Source of the DNA: Thioclava sp. ES.031
GTDB lineage: Bacteria; Pseudomonadota; Alphaproteobacteria; Rhodobacterales; Rhodobacteraceae
Length of the DNA: 64,000 bases
Assembly: GCF_002563775.1 (NCBI RefSeq)
Contig: NZ_PDJO01000001.1
Coordinates: 3,412,501 to 3,476,500, forward strand
Direction of reading: 5' to 3'
Shown here in pieces: positions 41,393-50,605 of this stretch; position 1 is the first letter of the stretch, and each line of letters starts with the position of its first letter. The notes under the pieces were generated by a model, which saw nothing but the letters and a program-made list of their open reading frames with translations, made no database searches and was not told the DNA's origin. Position numbers and translations under genes: made by a program.

Positions 41393-42658
41393 TCAGAGCC
41401 ACTCCGGGATCGTATCGCGGGAGAGCATTTCCTCAAAGCTCGGTCTTGCCCGAATGAGAGCGAATTCGCCGCCGCGCACCAGAACCTCGGGGATCAAAGG
41501 GCGCGAATTATATTCCGAGGACATGACCGCACCGTAGGCCCCCGCCGAGCGGAAGGCGACCAGATCGCCCGGGCCGAGCGGCGTCAGATTGCGCGCCTTG
41601 GCGAAGGTGTCGCCGGTCTCGCACACCGGGCCGACGATGTCGAAAGGCGCGGATTCGGTACCCGGCGCGGCTTCGATCACCGGGACGATGTCGTGATGCG
41701 CGCCATACATCGAGGGCCGCACGAGGTCGTTCATCGCCGCGTCGAGAATGAGGAAATCGCGCCCCTCGCCCTCTTTCAGCCAGATCACCGAGGTGACCAG
41801 CAGCCCGGCATTGCCCGAAATCAGGCGGCCCGGTTCGATCTCGATCTCGCAGCCCAGATCGCCGACGGTGCGCTGGATCACCTGCCCGTATTCGATGGGC
41901 AGCGGCGGCGCGGAATTCGACCGCTCGTAGGGAATGCCCAGACCGCCGCCGAGGTCGAGACGGCGGATATCGTGGCCATCTGCGCGCAGCGCCTCGGTCA
42001 GCTCGCGGACCTTGAGGAAGGCGGCCTCGAAAGGCTCCAGATCGGTCAGCTGCGAGCCGATATGCACGTCGATGCCCACGACCTCGATGCCGGGCAGCTG
42101 GGCCGCCTCGGCATAGACCGCGCGGGACTTGGCGATCGGGATGCCGAACTTGTTCTCGGATTTTCCGGTCGCGATTTTCTCATGGGTCTTCGCGTCGACA
42201 TCCGGGTTCACCCGCAGCGCGATCGGCGCGGTGACGCCCATCGACGCGGCAATCTCGGAAATCGCCAGCAGCTCCGGCTCGGACTCGACATTGAACTGGC
42301 GAATGCCGTTCTCGAGGACGTAGGCGATCTCCTCGCGGGTCTTGCCGACGCCCGAGAACACCACCCGGTCCCCCGGCACGCCAGCCGCCCGCGCCCGGCG
42401 ATATTCGCCGCCCGAGACCACATCCATGCCCGCGCCCAGATCGCCCAGAACTTTCAGCACCGCGAGGTTCGAGTTCGATTTGATCGCGAAGCAGATCAGG
42501 TGATCGGTCCAGCCAAGCGCCTCTTCGAACAGCTTGAAATGGCGCTCCAGCGTGGCGGTCGAATAGACGTAGAACGGCGTGCCGACAGCCGCCGCGATCT
42601 CGGGGATCGGCACATCCTCTGCATGAAGGACGCCGTCGCGATAGAGGAAATGATCCAT
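41393..42658 (-). CDS. lysA: Diaminopimelate decarboxylase
   Basis: A 421-residue PLP enzyme of fold type III that makes L-lysine from meso-diaminopimelate. The Schiff-base lysine is K60 in ICFAIKSNSNLAVL; further marks are the cofactor-binding HIGSQ, the glycine-rich LDLGGGLGIPY, EPGRLISGNAG and the C-terminal GPVCETGDTFA. The start lies 12 bases after lptM on the same strand. The order argH, small lipoprotein, lptM, lysA implies one operon. Confidence 0.96.
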   Translation of the reverse strand: MDHFLYRDGVLHAEDVPIPEIAAAVGTPFYVYSTATLERHFKLFEEALGWTDHLICFAIKSNSNLAVLKVLGDLGAGMDVVSGGEYRRARAAGVPGDRVVFSGVGKTREEIAYVLENGIRQFNVESEPELLAISEIAASMGVTAPIALRVNPDVDAKTHEKIATGKSENKFGIPIAKSRAVYAEAAQLPGIEVVGIDVHIGSQLTDLEPFEAAFLKVRELTEALRADGHDIRRLDLGGGLGIPYERSNSAPPLPIEYGQVIQRTVGDLGCEIEIEPGRLISGNAGLLVTSVIWLKEGEGRDFLILDAAMNDLVRPSMYGAHHDIVPVIEAAPGTESAPFDIVGPVCETGDTFAKARNLTPLGPGDLVAFRSAGAYGAVMSSEYNSRPLIPEVLVRGGEFALIRARPSFEEMLSRDTIPEWL

Positions 42659-42670
42659 GAGAGGTCTCGA

Positions 42671-42781
42671 TTACTGGGACTGGTTACCATCCGCCTCGGA
42701 CGGCGGGACGGGCGGGCCGTCGACACCGCAGGCGGCGAGCGAGAGAAGAAGCGTCAGGGCGAGGGTCAGGGTCTTGGTCAT
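42671..42781 (-). CDS. lptM: LptM-like small lipoprotein
   Basis: A 36-residue lipoprotein: [19 protein letters not shown], with lipobox LAAC, then a short Pro-rich tail (VDGPPVPPSEADGNQSQ). Size, lipobox and position directly upstream of lysA match LptM (formerly YifL), which assists LptD oxidative maturation in the LPS export machine. The ATG overlaps the stop of the preceding small lipoprotein gene by four bases (ATGA). The assignment rests on synteny and pattern, since so short a sequence gives little else. Confidence 0.8.
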   Translation of the reverse strand: MTKTLTLALTLLLSLAACGVDGPPVPPSEADGNQSQ

Positions 42782-42936
42782 GGGGTCACCGAAAGGGTCA
42801 TGATGCCAACGCGCGCCGTCGCGGCGGGATAAACTTTGATGCCGTCACGATTGATGCCGACATGTGTGTGCAGCTCCGGATCGGCGGCACAGGCGCCAAG
42901 CAGACCGATCAGCAGGAACGGAGCCGCGAATTTCAT
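42778..42936 (-). CDS. Small lipoprotein between argH and lptM, function unknown
   Basis: A 52-residue product beginning [19 protein letters not shown], with lipobox LLGAC, followed by a short mature part containing [15 protein letters not shown]. Its ATG overlaps the argH stop (ATGA, 42936-42933) and its TGA overlaps the lptM start (ATGA, 42781-42778), so it is bracketed by two four-base couplings, which strongly supports it as a real gene. No named family is recognised. Confidence 0.75.
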   Translation of the reverse strand: MKFAAPFLLIGLLGACAADPELHTHVGINRDGIKVYPAATARVGIMTLSVTP

Positions 42937-44339
42937 CCAAGCCGTTCCTTCCAGCGAGCGATCTGCGCGCGCACCTGATCGGGCGCGGTTCCGCCGTAAG
43001 ATTGGCGCGAGGCGACCGAGTTGTGAACCCCGAGCACGTCGAAGACGCTCTCGGTGATCGCCGGATTGATCGACTGCATCTGTTCGAGGCTCAGATCGGG
43101 CAGATCGCAGCCTTTTTCCTCAGCCATCGCGACCAGCGAGCCGGTGACGTGGTGGGCGTCGCGGAAGGGCAGCCCCGCCTCGCGCACCAGCCAGTCGGCC
43201 AGATCGGTCGCGGTGGAGAAGCCGCCCGAGGCCGCGGCCTCCAGCTTGTCCGCGTTCACCGTCATGTCGCCGATCATCCCCGCCATCGCGGCAAGCGCGA
43301 GCATCAGGTTGTCGGCGGCATCGAAGACCTGTTCCTTGTCTTCCTGCATGTCCTTCGAATAGGCGAGCGGCAGCCCCTTCATCACGGTGAACAGCGCGAC
43401 CGAGGCCCCAAGGATGCGCCCGATCTTGGCGCGGATCAGCTCGGCCGCGTCCGGGTTGCGCTTCTGCGGCATGATCGACGAGCCCGTCGACCACTTGTCC
43501 GACATCGCCACGAAGCGGAACTGCGCCGAGGACCAGATCACCAGCTCTTCGGCGAGGCGCGACATGTGGACCGCGCAGATCGACCCGGCCGAGAGGAATT
43601 CCAGCGCGAAATCCCGATCCGACACCGCGTCGAGCGAGTTCGCCATCGGCCGGTCGAAGCCCAGCGCCTCGGCCGTGGCGTGGCGGTCGATCGGGAAGCC
43701 CGTGCCGGCAAGCGCCGCAGCCCCCAGCGGGCATTCGTTCATCCGTTTGCGCGCGTCCTCAAAGCGGGATTTGTCACGCGCGAACATCTCGACATAGGCC
43801 ATCATGTGATGGCCGAAGGTCACCGGCTGCGCGGTCTGCAGATGGGTGAAGCCGGGCATGACCCAATCGGCGCCCTCCTCGGCCCGGGTCAGCGCAGCGC
43901 GGATCAGCGTGTCGAGCCCGGTGATCGCGGCATCGCATTGCTCGCGCACCCAGAGACGGAAATCGGTCGCGACCTGATCGTTGCGCGACCGTGCCGTGTG
44001 CAGCCGCCCGGCCGGTTCGCCGATCACCTCTTTCAGCCGCGCCTCGACATTCATGTGGATGTCTTCAAGCGCGGTCGAGAAGGGAAATCCGCCCGCTTCG
44101 ATTTCTGACAAAACCGTGAGCAAACCTTCTCCGATCGCCTCGGCGTCCTTATCACTAATGATGCCTTGCGCGGCGAGCATCGCGGCGTGGGCCCGGCTGC
44201 CGCGGATGTCCTGCGCGTAGAGCCGCTGGTCATACCCGATCGAGGCGTTGATCGCCTCCATGATCGCGTCAGGCCCCGCGGCGAAACGCCCGCCCCACAT
44301 CGCGTTGGAGGACTTGTTCTCGTCGGTCTGATCGGTCAT
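42933..44339 (-). CDS. argH: Argininosuccinate lyase
   Basis: A 468-residue member of the fumarase/aspartase superfamily that splits argininosuccinate to arginine and fumarate. The signature [15 protein letters not shown] is present, as are [20 protein letters not shown] and the N-terminal [14 protein letters not shown]. It opens an operon with two overlapping small lipoprotein genes and lysA. It is divergent from a TlpA-type gene, with only 27 bases between the starts. Confidence 0.97.
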   Translation of the reverse strand: MTDQTDENKSSNAMWGGRFAAGPDAIMEAINASIGYDQRLYAQDIRGSRAHAAMLAAQGIISDKDAEAIGEGLLTVLSEIEAGGFPFSTALEDIHMNVEARLKEVIGEPAGRLHTARSRNDQVATDFRLWVREQCDAAITGLDTLIRAALTRAEEGADWVMPGFTHLQTAQPVTFGHHMMAYVEMFARDKSRFEDARKRMNECPLGAAALAGTGFPIDRHATAEALGFDRPMANSLDAVSDRDFALEFLSAGSICAVHMSRLAEELVIWSSAQFRFVAMSDKWSTGSSIMPQKRNPDAAELIRAKIGRILGASVALFTVMKGLPLAYSKDMQEDKEQVFDAADNLMLALAAMAGMIGDMTVNADKLEAAASGGFSTATDLADWLVREAGLPFRDAHHVTGSLVAMAEEKGCDLPDLSLEQMQSINPAITESVFDVLGVHNSVASRQSYGGTAPDQVRAQIARWKERLG

Positions 44340-44366
44340 GGTCTGAGGCCCTTGCTAGGAGGCTAT

Positions 44367-44915
44367 ATGTTACGGTTTCTCGTCCTTTATACGGCGCTGG
44401 CGCTGGGTGCAAATGTTGCGCAGGCCGCGGATCTAGATGCGGTGAAATCGGGGCAGATGGAATCCCTCGTCACCTATGACGAACCGCTGCCGCTGCCGCC
44501 CTTCACGGTGACCGACGAAAGCGGCGAAGAGCATTCGATGAAAGACTTCGAAGGCAAGGTGGTCCTGATCAACTTCTGGGCGACGTGGTGCCCGCCCTGC
44601 CGCGAGGAAATGCCCTCGCTGAATGCGCTGCAAAAAGCCTACGGCGAGAATGGGTTTCAGGTGATGACGATTGCCACGGGCGGCTCGAACTCGCCCGAGA
44701 AAGTCGCCGCCTTCTTCGACAAGGAAGGCATCGACGCCCTGCCCCGCTTCCACGACGACGCCAATTTCGCCGCCCGCGCGATGGGGGTTCTTGGACTTCC
44801 GGTCTCGGTGCTGATCGACAAGAACGGTCATGAGGTTGGCCGGATGATCGGCGGCGCGGAATGGGATTCGCCCGAGGCGAAGAAGGTCATTGAGGCCCTG
44901 ATCGACGAGAAGTAA
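44367..44915 (+). CDS. TlpA-family periplasmic thiol-disulfide protein
   Basis: A 182-residue protein with a signal peptide (MLRFLVLYTALALGANVAQA, cleavage near AQA) and a thioredoxin fold with the active site NFWATWCPPCREEMPSL. The cis-proline segment GLPVSVLIDKNG is present. TlpA/ResA-like proteins reduce or maintain disulfides in the periplasm, often for cytochrome c or copper-site maturation. ATG 44367 has TAGGAGG six bases upstream. It is divergent from argH, so the promoters must overlap coding or leader sequence. Confidence 0.92.
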   Translation: MLRFLVLYTALALGANVAQAADLDAVKSGQMESLVTYDEPLPLPPFTVTDESGEEHSMKDFEGKVVLINFWATWCPPCREEMPSLNALQKAYGENGFQVMTIATGGSNSPEKVAAFFDKEGIDALPRFHDDANFAARAMGVLGLPVSVLIDKNGHEVGRMIGGAEWDSPEAKKVIEALIDEK

Positions 44916-44960
44916 GCGCAGGGTGGTGTGACGGCGGCAGGCGCTTTGTCGCCGGACCGC

Positions 44961-45032
44961 TCTTCCGTTGCGGCCCGATCTTCGTCTTCCGTTGCGGCCC
45001 GATCTTCGTCTTCCGTTGCGGCCCGATCTTCG
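44961..45032. repeat. Three exact 24-base tandem repeats
   Basis: Three identical units starting TCTTCCGTTGCGG and ending CCCGATCTTCG, at 44961-44984, 44985-45008 and 45009-45032, 46 bases after the TlpA stop. No spacers, so not CRISPR. The unit length is a multiple of three, but no credible gene spans it. The rest of the 274-base gap (45033-45189) holds only the inverted repeat listed next. Confidence 0.9.
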
Positions 45033-45064
45033 ATCGCATCCCGCGCGACCCCTCCCGCGTGTCG

Positions 45065-45163
45065 AAACATTCTGCAGAGCCCGGCTTGCGGGCTGCACCT
45101 GAACTTCCAGCCACGTCTCTGCCCGCGCGAACCATGTTCTACACGTTTCTACGCAGAATGTTT
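45065..45163. repeat. Short inverted repeat bracketing 99 bases
   Basis: AAACATTCTGC (45065-45075) is the exact reverse complement of GCAGAATGTTT (45153-45163). The interior shows no gene. No flanking target duplication is seen, so a miniature element is only a possibility. Confidence 0.4.
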
Positions 45164-45189
45164 TCCTTGGCGCTCGGGTCTGCCAAGCC

Positions 45190-46432
45190 TCACGCTGCGC
45201 TTCTCCCCGCGCGCAGGTAGCGCCCTAGCCAATGTTCGATCTCTTCTGACAGGGCCAGGATGGCCTCAAGACGCCCTTTGATATCGTCATGGAAACTGTC
45301 GAGCTGGTCGATCGTAGCCGCGAGCCCACCATTCGCATCCCGCATGCGCCCACACTCGACGCGCCCGAGGACGCGGATCGTGTCGAGCCCGAGCAACTGG
45401 CGACGAATGTCTCGGCTTTGGTTCATCATATCGTCGGCGAGTTCGGCCGCTTGACGCATCGCGGCATTCGCATCGGCAGTGCCTTTGGTGACGAGCGACT
45501 GCAGCAAGGCGCGTTCGTCCTCTCGGGGCTGATCATTCTGCACCTCTTCGCCCATAAAATTGGTGCTCATTTCGTTGAGGACGCGCGCGCAGCCCAGTTG
45601 GAACACGGCGCGCGCGACCTGGAAGGCCATCTGACCGCAGAGATTGCCGCGACCGGCAACGAATTTGCGCAGCCGCTCCGAGATCACAGCAGACGAGGCT
45701 TTGTAGTTTTCCGAGATCGCAGATACCGGCCCCCCGGACGGCTCGAGCCGCGAGGCGACGATCCGCATGTTGTTCGGCACGGATTGCAATGCTTCGAAAC
45801 TGCGAAGAAGTCCGAATTGCTCCTTCGTGAGCCGCCCCATCGCGGTGTTCAATTCGGCCAGCATCCGCGTATTCTCATCGGCGTTTCGATTGAGGCGGCG
45901 ATCCCGTTCGGTAAGCTCAAGCGCCAGCGCATAGGCCATGAAGGCGGTGTAGCTGGAATAGCCGCCACGCTCCGCGAAATCACGCAGCAGCGTCGCGCTC
46001 TCCTCCGGGTCGAGCGACTCTGCCCGCTCGCGCGCGGAGAGATCACGGTAGAGCTGGTGGATTTCATCGGACAGCTCGCTCGTCGGTTTCAACCGGACCG
46101 AGAGGTAGCCCCCCCTCGATCGGCATGACGACCGCGAAGACCCAATACCACCCGCCGCCTTTCGCCTTGTTCTTCACATAGGCGCCCATGGGATAGCCTT
46201 TTTTCAGCGCATCCCAAAGCACCCTGAACACCGCTCGCGGCGTATCGGGATGACGCACGATCTTATGCGGCGCCCCGATCATCTCGGACCACTCGAACCC
46301 CGCGGTGCGCCGAAAAATCTCGTTGCCCGATTGGATCACCCCGCGCGTATCGGTGCGCGAGTAGAACAATTCTTCCAGCGCGAAAGGCACCTCGTTGGTG
46401 CCGCGCAGTCCCGGCTGCCCCATTTTCGTCAT
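45190..46432 (-). pseudogene. Aer-like PAS-domain sensor gene interrupted by a frameshift
   Basis: Two overlapping frames make one protein. The 5' part encodes a PAS domain close to that of the aerotaxis sensor Aer (DTRGVIQSGNEIFRRTAGF, HKIVRHPDTPRAVF, LKKGYPMGAYVKNKAKGGGW, YWVFAVVMPIEGG); the 3' part continues with YLSVRLKPTSELSDEI and about 300 helical residues that are not a classical methyl-accepting domain. They are separated by a run of seven G on the minus strand (46109-46115). With six G the frame reads EGGYLSVRL; with seven it stops 16 codons later. It could be a true pseudogene, phase variation or a sequencing error. ATG 46432 is the likely start; a GTG at 46468 is possible. It is divergent from an EAL gene. 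Confidence 0.8.
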
Positions 46433-46597
46433 CGCCCATTCTGTTCCATTGAGGTCCACCCTAGGCACCTGCCGGTTACCATCGACTTAACGCCGGATGC
46501 GAATTTCCCGCTAACCACGAGTCCGGCGTATTTCCCGGTCTTTACCGCTTCTTAGGCGCTTGCGCGGATGCTTGGCTCGAAGGCGAAGGAGGGGCAG

Positions 46598-47440
46598 ATG
46601 ACGAATCGAGACGCGAGGACCATGCCGGTGCATCGTGACGAAGATAGCCCGCTGAGCTTTGCGGCTGCCGAGCAAAGCCGGCAGGCCTTGGCCATGGTGG
46701 GTTCGGCGATCGACCGGCATGACGTCATGCTGGCCTATCAGCCCGTGATCCAGACCTGTCGCCCCGACCGACCCGCGTTTTACGAGGGCCTGATCCGGGT
46801 TCTCGACGATCGCGGGCGCATTATCCCCGCGAAGGAATTCATCAATGCGATCGAACGGACGGAGGTCGGGCGGAAACTCGACTGCCTCTCGCTTGAACTG
46901 GGGCTGAAAGCGCTCCTCGGGCAGCCGGATCTGCGCCTGGCGGTCAATATGTCGGCGCGCTCGATCGGCTACGCCCCATGGACCAAGGTTCTCAATCGCG
47001 GCCTCGCAGTCGATGAAACCGTCGGCGAACGTCTCATACTGGAGATTACCGAAAGCTCGGCGATGGAAATTCCCGAACTGGTCAGCGTCTTCATGGAAGA
47101 TTTGCAGGCCCGCGGCGTCAGTTTCGCGCTCGACGATTTCGGGGCGGGCTACACGTCTTTCCGCTATCTGCGCGATTTCTACTTCGACATCATCAAGGTC
47201 GATGGGCAGTTCATTCGCGGCATCTCGCACGATCCGGACAACCAGGCGCTGACGAAATCGCTGCTCGACGTGGCGCGCCATTTCAAGATGTTCACAATCG
47301 CCGAAGCGGTCGAGTCGCTGGAGGATGCCGAATATGTGGCAAGCCTCGGCGTCGATTGCATGCAAGGCTATTACTTCGGCGCACCGACGATCCACCCCCC
47401 GTGGAGCCAGTCTCACGAACCGCAACGGAGACGTGCATGA
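46598..47440 (+). CDS. EAL-domain c-di-GMP phosphodiesterase
   Basis: A 280-residue stand-alone EAL domain. Catalytic motifs are present in order: YEGLIR (E-x-L), VNMSAR, EITESSAM, DDFGAGYTSF, KVDGQF, AEAVES and QGYYFGAP, so it is probably active in hydrolysing c-di-GMP to pGpG. No sensory or membrane domain is attached. ATG 46598 was chosen because GGAGGGGCAG precedes it. It is divergent from the PAS sensor gene, and the two may form a signalling pair for motility or attachment. Confidence 0.92.
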   Translation: MTNRDARTMPVHRDEDSPLSFAAAEQSRQALAMVGSAIDRHDVMLAYQPVIQTCRPDRPAFYEGLIRVLDDRGRIIPAKEFINAIERTEVGRKLDCLSLELGLKALLGQPDLRLAVNMSARSIGYAPWTKVLNRGLAVDETVGERLILEITESSAMEIPELVSVFMEDLQARGVSFALDDFGAGYTSFRYLRDFYFDIIKVDGQFIRGISHDPDNQALTKSLLDVARHFKMFTIAEAVESLEDAEYVASLGVDCMQGYYFGAPTIHPPWSQSHEPQRRRA

Positions 47441-47523
47441 CCGCAGCCAGAGCGCAATAAACTTGCGTTAACAATTTCCCGAGCGACGGGATTAAGCTTG
47501 ACCTCTCGTTCCCTTCCGCCATG

Positions 47524-47534
47524 CTGCGCAGCAG
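47524..47534. promoter_or_regulatory. Candidate PhaR site upstream of phaA
   Basis: CTGCGCAGCAG fits the CTGC-N3-GCAG pattern reported (recalled) for the polyhydroxyalkanoate regulator PhaR. It lies 48 bases upstream of the phaA ATG. Such a short GC-rich motif can occur by chance. Confidence 0.4.
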
Positions 47535-47581
47535 CAGAACGGACGCGCTTTCGCGCCCGCTTAAGTGATGAGGAGGATCCC

Positions 47582-48757
47582 ATGACCAATGTCGTCATCG
47601 TCTCGGCCGCGCGCACGCCGGTTGGCTCGTTTTTGGGTGCGTTTGCCAATACGCCCGCACATGACCTCGGCGCCGCCGTGATCGAGGCCGTCGTCGCCCG
47701 CGCCGGGATCGAGAAGTCCGATGTGTCCGAAACGATCCTCGGTCAGGTGCTGACTGCGGGCCAAGGCCAGAACCCCGCCCGCCAAGCTCATATCAACGCG
47801 GGCCTGCCGATCGAAAGCGCCGCTTGGTCGATCAACCAGGTCTGCGGCTCGGGCCTGCGCACGGTCGCACTCGGCGCCCAGCACATCATGTGCGGCGATG
47901 CCGATATCGTCGTCGCGGGCGGTCAGGAAAGCATGTCGCTCAGCCCGCATGTCGCGCATCTGCGCGCGGGGCAGAAGATGGGCGACATGAAGATGATCGA
48001 CTCGATGATCAAGGACGGCCTGTGGGACGCGTTCAACGGCTATCACATGGGCCAGACCGCCGAGAATGTCGCGACCCAGTGGCAGATTTCGCGCGAGATG
48101 CAGGACGAATTCGCGCTGGCTTCGCAGAACAAGGCCGAAGCCGCGCAGAAGGCTGGCAAGTTCGCCGACGAGATCGCCGCCTTCACCGTGAAGACGCGCA
48201 AGGGCGACACGGTCGTGGATCAGGACGAATATATCCGCCACGGCGCGACGATCGAGAACATGCAGAAGCTGCGCCCGGCCTTCGCCAAGGACGGCTCGGT
48301 GACCGCGGGCAACGCGAGCGGCATCAATGACGGCGCGGCCGCGGTGCTGCTGATGTCGGAGGAAGAGGCCGAGAAGCGCGGGCTCACGCCGCTGGCCCGC
48401 ATTGCCTCCTATGCGACCGCCGGGCTCGACCCGTCGATCATGGGCTGCGGCCCGATCCCGTCCTCGCGCAAGGCGCTGGAGAAGGCGGGCTGGAAAGCCT
48501 CCGATCTCGACCTGATCGAAGCCAACGAAGCCTTCGCGGCGCAGGCCTGCGCGGTGAACAAGGACATGGGTTGGGACGTCAGCAAGGTGAACGTCAATGG
48601 CGGCGCCATCGCTATCGGCCACCCGATCGGCGCCAGCGGCGCGCGAATCCTCAACACCCTGCTGTTCGAGATGAAGCGTCAGGGCTCGAAAAAAGGCCTC
48701 GCCACGCTCTGCATCGGTGGCGGTATGGGCGTCGCAATGTGCATTGAAGGCCTCTAA
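47582..48757 (+). CDS. phaA: Acetyl-CoA acetyltransferase (beta-ketothiolase)
   Basis: A 391-residue thiolase. The acylated cysteine is in [11 protein letters not shown], the second active-site cysteine in [15 protein letters not shown], and the catalytic histidine in [19 protein letters not shown]. It condenses two acetyl-CoA to acetoacetyl-CoA. ATG 47582 follows GAGGAGGATCCC. phaB follows after a 106-base spacer with a hairpin, which fits a polyhydroxybutyrate synthesis pair rather than a purely degradative AtoB. Confidence 0.95.
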   Translation: MTNVVIVSAARTPVGSFLGAFANTPAHDLGAAVIEAVVARAGIEKSDVSETILGQVLTAGQGQNPARQAHINAGLPIESAAWSINQVCGSGLRTVALGAQHIMCGDADIVVAGGQESMSLSPHVAHLRAGQKMGDMKMIDSMIKDGLWDAFNGYHMGQTAENVATQWQISREMQDEFALASQNKAEAAQKAGKFADEIAAFTVKTRKGDTVVDQDEYIRHGATIENMQKLRPAFAKDGSVTAGNASGINDGAAAVLLMSEEEAEKRGLTPLARIASYATAGLDPSIMGCGPIPSSRKALEKAGWKASDLDLIEANEAFAAQACAVNKDMGWDVSKVNVNGGAIAIGHPIGASGARILNTLLFEMKRQGSKKGLATLCIGGGMGVAMCIEGL

Positions 48758-48784
48758 CGGCAAAAAAAATGCTGCATCTGCAAA

Positions 48785-48813
48785 AAGAGCGCGCAACTTT
48801 GTTGCGCGCTCTT
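48785..48813 (+). terminator. Hairpin between phaA and phaB (terminator or attenuator)
   Basis: AAGAGCGCGCAAC and GTTGCGCGCTCTT form a 13-base perfect stem with a TTT loop, followed by GTCATTTTC. The weak T-tract suggests partial read-through into phaB. Confidence 0.75.
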
Positions 48814-48863
48814 GTCATTTTCGGTAACAGCGCTTCAAGGGCATTCCATTTGGAGGAGAAATC

Positions 48864-49586
48864 ATGGCGAGAGTTGCATTGGTCACCGGCGGATCGCGCG
48901 GCATTGGCGCGGCGATCTCGAAGGCGCTTCAGGCGGCGGGCTACACGGTCGTCGCGAACTATGCCGGCAATGACGAGGCTGCGGCCAAGTTCACCGAGGA
49001 AACAGGGATCAAGACCTACAAATGGTCGGTCGCCGATTACGACGCCTGCGCGGCGGGGATCGAGCAGATCGAATCCGAGGTCGGCCCGATCGACGTTCTG
49101 GTGAACAACGCGGGCATCACCCGCGACGCGCCCTTCCACAAGATGACCCGCGAGCAGTGGAATCAGGTGATCGACACCAATCTCAGCGGCATCTTCAACA
49201 TGACCCATCCGCTCTGGACGAAGATGCGCGAGCGCAAGTTCGGCCGGGTCGTGAACATCTCCTCGATCAACGGCCAGAAAGGGCAGTTCGCGCAGGCGAA
49301 TTACTCGGCGGCGAAGGCGGGTGATCTGGGCTTCACCAAGGCGCTAGCGCAGGAAGGCGCACGCGCGGGCATCACCGTGAACGCGATCTGCCCCGGCTAT
49401 ATCGCGACCGAGATGGTCATGGCGGTGCCGGAGAAGGTGCGCGAGTCGATCATCGGCCAGATCCCGGTCGGCCGTCTGGGCGAGCCCGAAGAGATCGCGC
49501 GCTGCGTGGTGTTCCTCGCCTCCGACGATGCGGGCTTCATCACCGGCTCGACGATCACCGCGAATGGCGGTCAGTATTTCATCTGA
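48864..49586 (+). CDS. phaB: Acetoacetyl-CoA reductase
   Basis: A 240-residue short-chain dehydrogenase. The cofactor site is VTGGSRGIG, structural LVNNAGITRD follows, and the catalytic Ser-Tyr-Lys set is in NISSINGQKGQFAQANYSAAKAG. Q-F-A-Q-x-N-Y-S is characteristic of PhaB as opposed to FabG. It makes (R)-3-hydroxybutyryl-CoA for PHB synthase; phaC is not in the window. A terminator follows. Confidence 0.95.
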   Translation: MARVALVTGGSRGIGAAISKALQAAGYTVVANYAGNDEAAAKFTEETGIKTYKWSVADYDACAAGIEQIESEVGPIDVLVNNAGITRDAPFHKMTREQWNQVIDTNLSGIFNMTHPLWTKMRERKFGRVVNISSINGQKGQFAQANYSAAKAGDLGFTKALAQEGARAGITVNAICPGYIATEMVMAVPEKVRESIIGQIPVGRLGEPEEIARCVVFLASDDAGFITGSTITANGGQYFI

Positions 49587-49610
49587 TTTCGCCTCTTGGC
49601 ATTCTCGACG

Positions 49611-49637
49611 GAGGCCCGCATTTTGCGGGCCTCTTTG
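49611..49637 (+). terminator. Terminator of phaAB
   Basis: GAGGCCCGCA and TGCGGGCCTC form a 10-base stem with a TTT loop, followed by TTTGTTTTGG. It ends about 17 bases before the next gene's start. Confidence 0.88.
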
Positions 49638-49653
49638 TTTTGGCGGGGACAGC

Positions 49654-50574
49654 ATGACACGCGGCAAGGCCACTTCGATCGGGTTCACGGCGGTATTGCT
49701 GTGGGCGCTGCTGGCGCTGTTCACCGTGGGATCGGCCCCGGTGCCGCCCCTGATGCTGAATGCGCTGTGTTTCGCTTTGGGCGGCGCGGTGGGGGTGATC
49801 TGGCTGGTGGCGACCGGTGCGCTGGGGCAGCTGCGGCACGTGTCGTGGAAGGTCTATCTCGCCGGGACGGCGGGGCTGTTCGGCTATCATTTCCTCTATT
49901 TCTCGGCGCTGCGCCTCGCACCCCCGGCCGAGGCTGGGCTGATCGCCTATCTCTGGCCCCTGCTGATCGTGCTGTTTTCCGGGTTGCTGCCCGGCGAGCG
50001 GCTGACGCTTTGGCATGTCGCGGGGGCGGTGCTTGCCTTCGGGGGCGCGGCGCTGATCCTCGGGGGCGGGATTTCCGCCGATCCCGCGGCGCTGCCCGGC
50101 TATGGGCTGGCGTTGATCTGCGCGCTGACATGGTCGAGCTATTCGCTGCTGTCGCGGCGCTTCGGGGCGGTGCCGACGGCGGCGGTCGCGGTCTATTGCC
50201 TCGCGAGCGCGGCCCTGTCGGCCGTCGCCCATCTGGCGCTGGAGCCGACGATCTGGCCGCAAAGCGCGATCGGCTGGGCCTCGGTGATCGGCTTGGGGCT
50301 GGGGCCGGTCGGGTTTGCCTTCTACACATGGGATCTTGGCGTGAAACGGGGCGATATTCAGCTGCTGGGCACGGCCTCCTATGCGGCCCCTCTGGTCTCG
50401 ACGCTGGTGCTGGTCGCAGTTGGGATTGCGGACGCGCGGCCTACCCTGCTGATCGCGGCGGCGATGATCGCCGGGGGCGCCGGGCTGGCGGCGCTTGGCG
50501 GTCGGCGTCGGCGCGCCGCGCCCCCTCCGCCGGATATGACCGGGCAGGAGATACCGCGGAAAGGTTCAGCCTGA
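49654..50574 (+). CDS. EamA/DMT-family transporter, YddG-like
   Basis: A 306-residue membrane protein with ten predicted helices in two EamA halves. Segments such as YHFLYFSALRLAPPAEAGLIAYLWPLLIVL and GPVGFAFYTWDLGVKRGDIQLLG resemble the aromatic amino acid/paraquat exporter YddG. The substrate is not certain. ATG 49654 lies directly after the phaB terminator, with a weak GGGGA ribosome site. Confidence 0.88.
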   Translation: MTRGKATSIGFTAVLLWALLALFTVGSAPVPPLMLNALCFALGGAVGVIWLVATGALGQLRHVSWKVYLAGTAGLFGYHFLYFSALRLAPPAEAGLIAYLWPLLIVLFSGLLPGERLTLWHVAGAVLAFGGAALILGGGISADPAALPGYGLALICALTWSSYSLLSRRFGAVPTAAVAVYCLASAALSAVAHLALEPTIWPQSAIGWASVIGLGLGPVGFAFYTWDLGVKRGDIQLLGTASYAAPLVSTLVLVAVGIADARPTLLIAAAMIAGGAGLAALGGRRRRAAPPPPDMTGQEIPRKGSA

Positions 50575-50605
50575 GTCGGCGCCCTCCTCGAACGGCCCCT
50601 TTCAA

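Noticed and set aside
44961..45032. Tandem repeats as a CRISPR array
   Set aside because: The units are directly adjacent with no spacers, and there are no cas genes in the window.
44433..45098. Minus-strand frame across the 24-base tandem repeats encoding EDRAATED-like repeats
   Set aside because: It overlaps tlpA antisense, has no ribosome site, and the repeat-encoded peptide is a consequence of a unit length divisible by three.
45190..46432. Programmed -1/+1 ribosomal frameshifting in the PAS gene
   Set aside because: A seven-G run is not a typical slippery site for a sensor gene, and no stimulatory structure was seen; a mutated, phase-variable or miscalled homopolymer is simpler.
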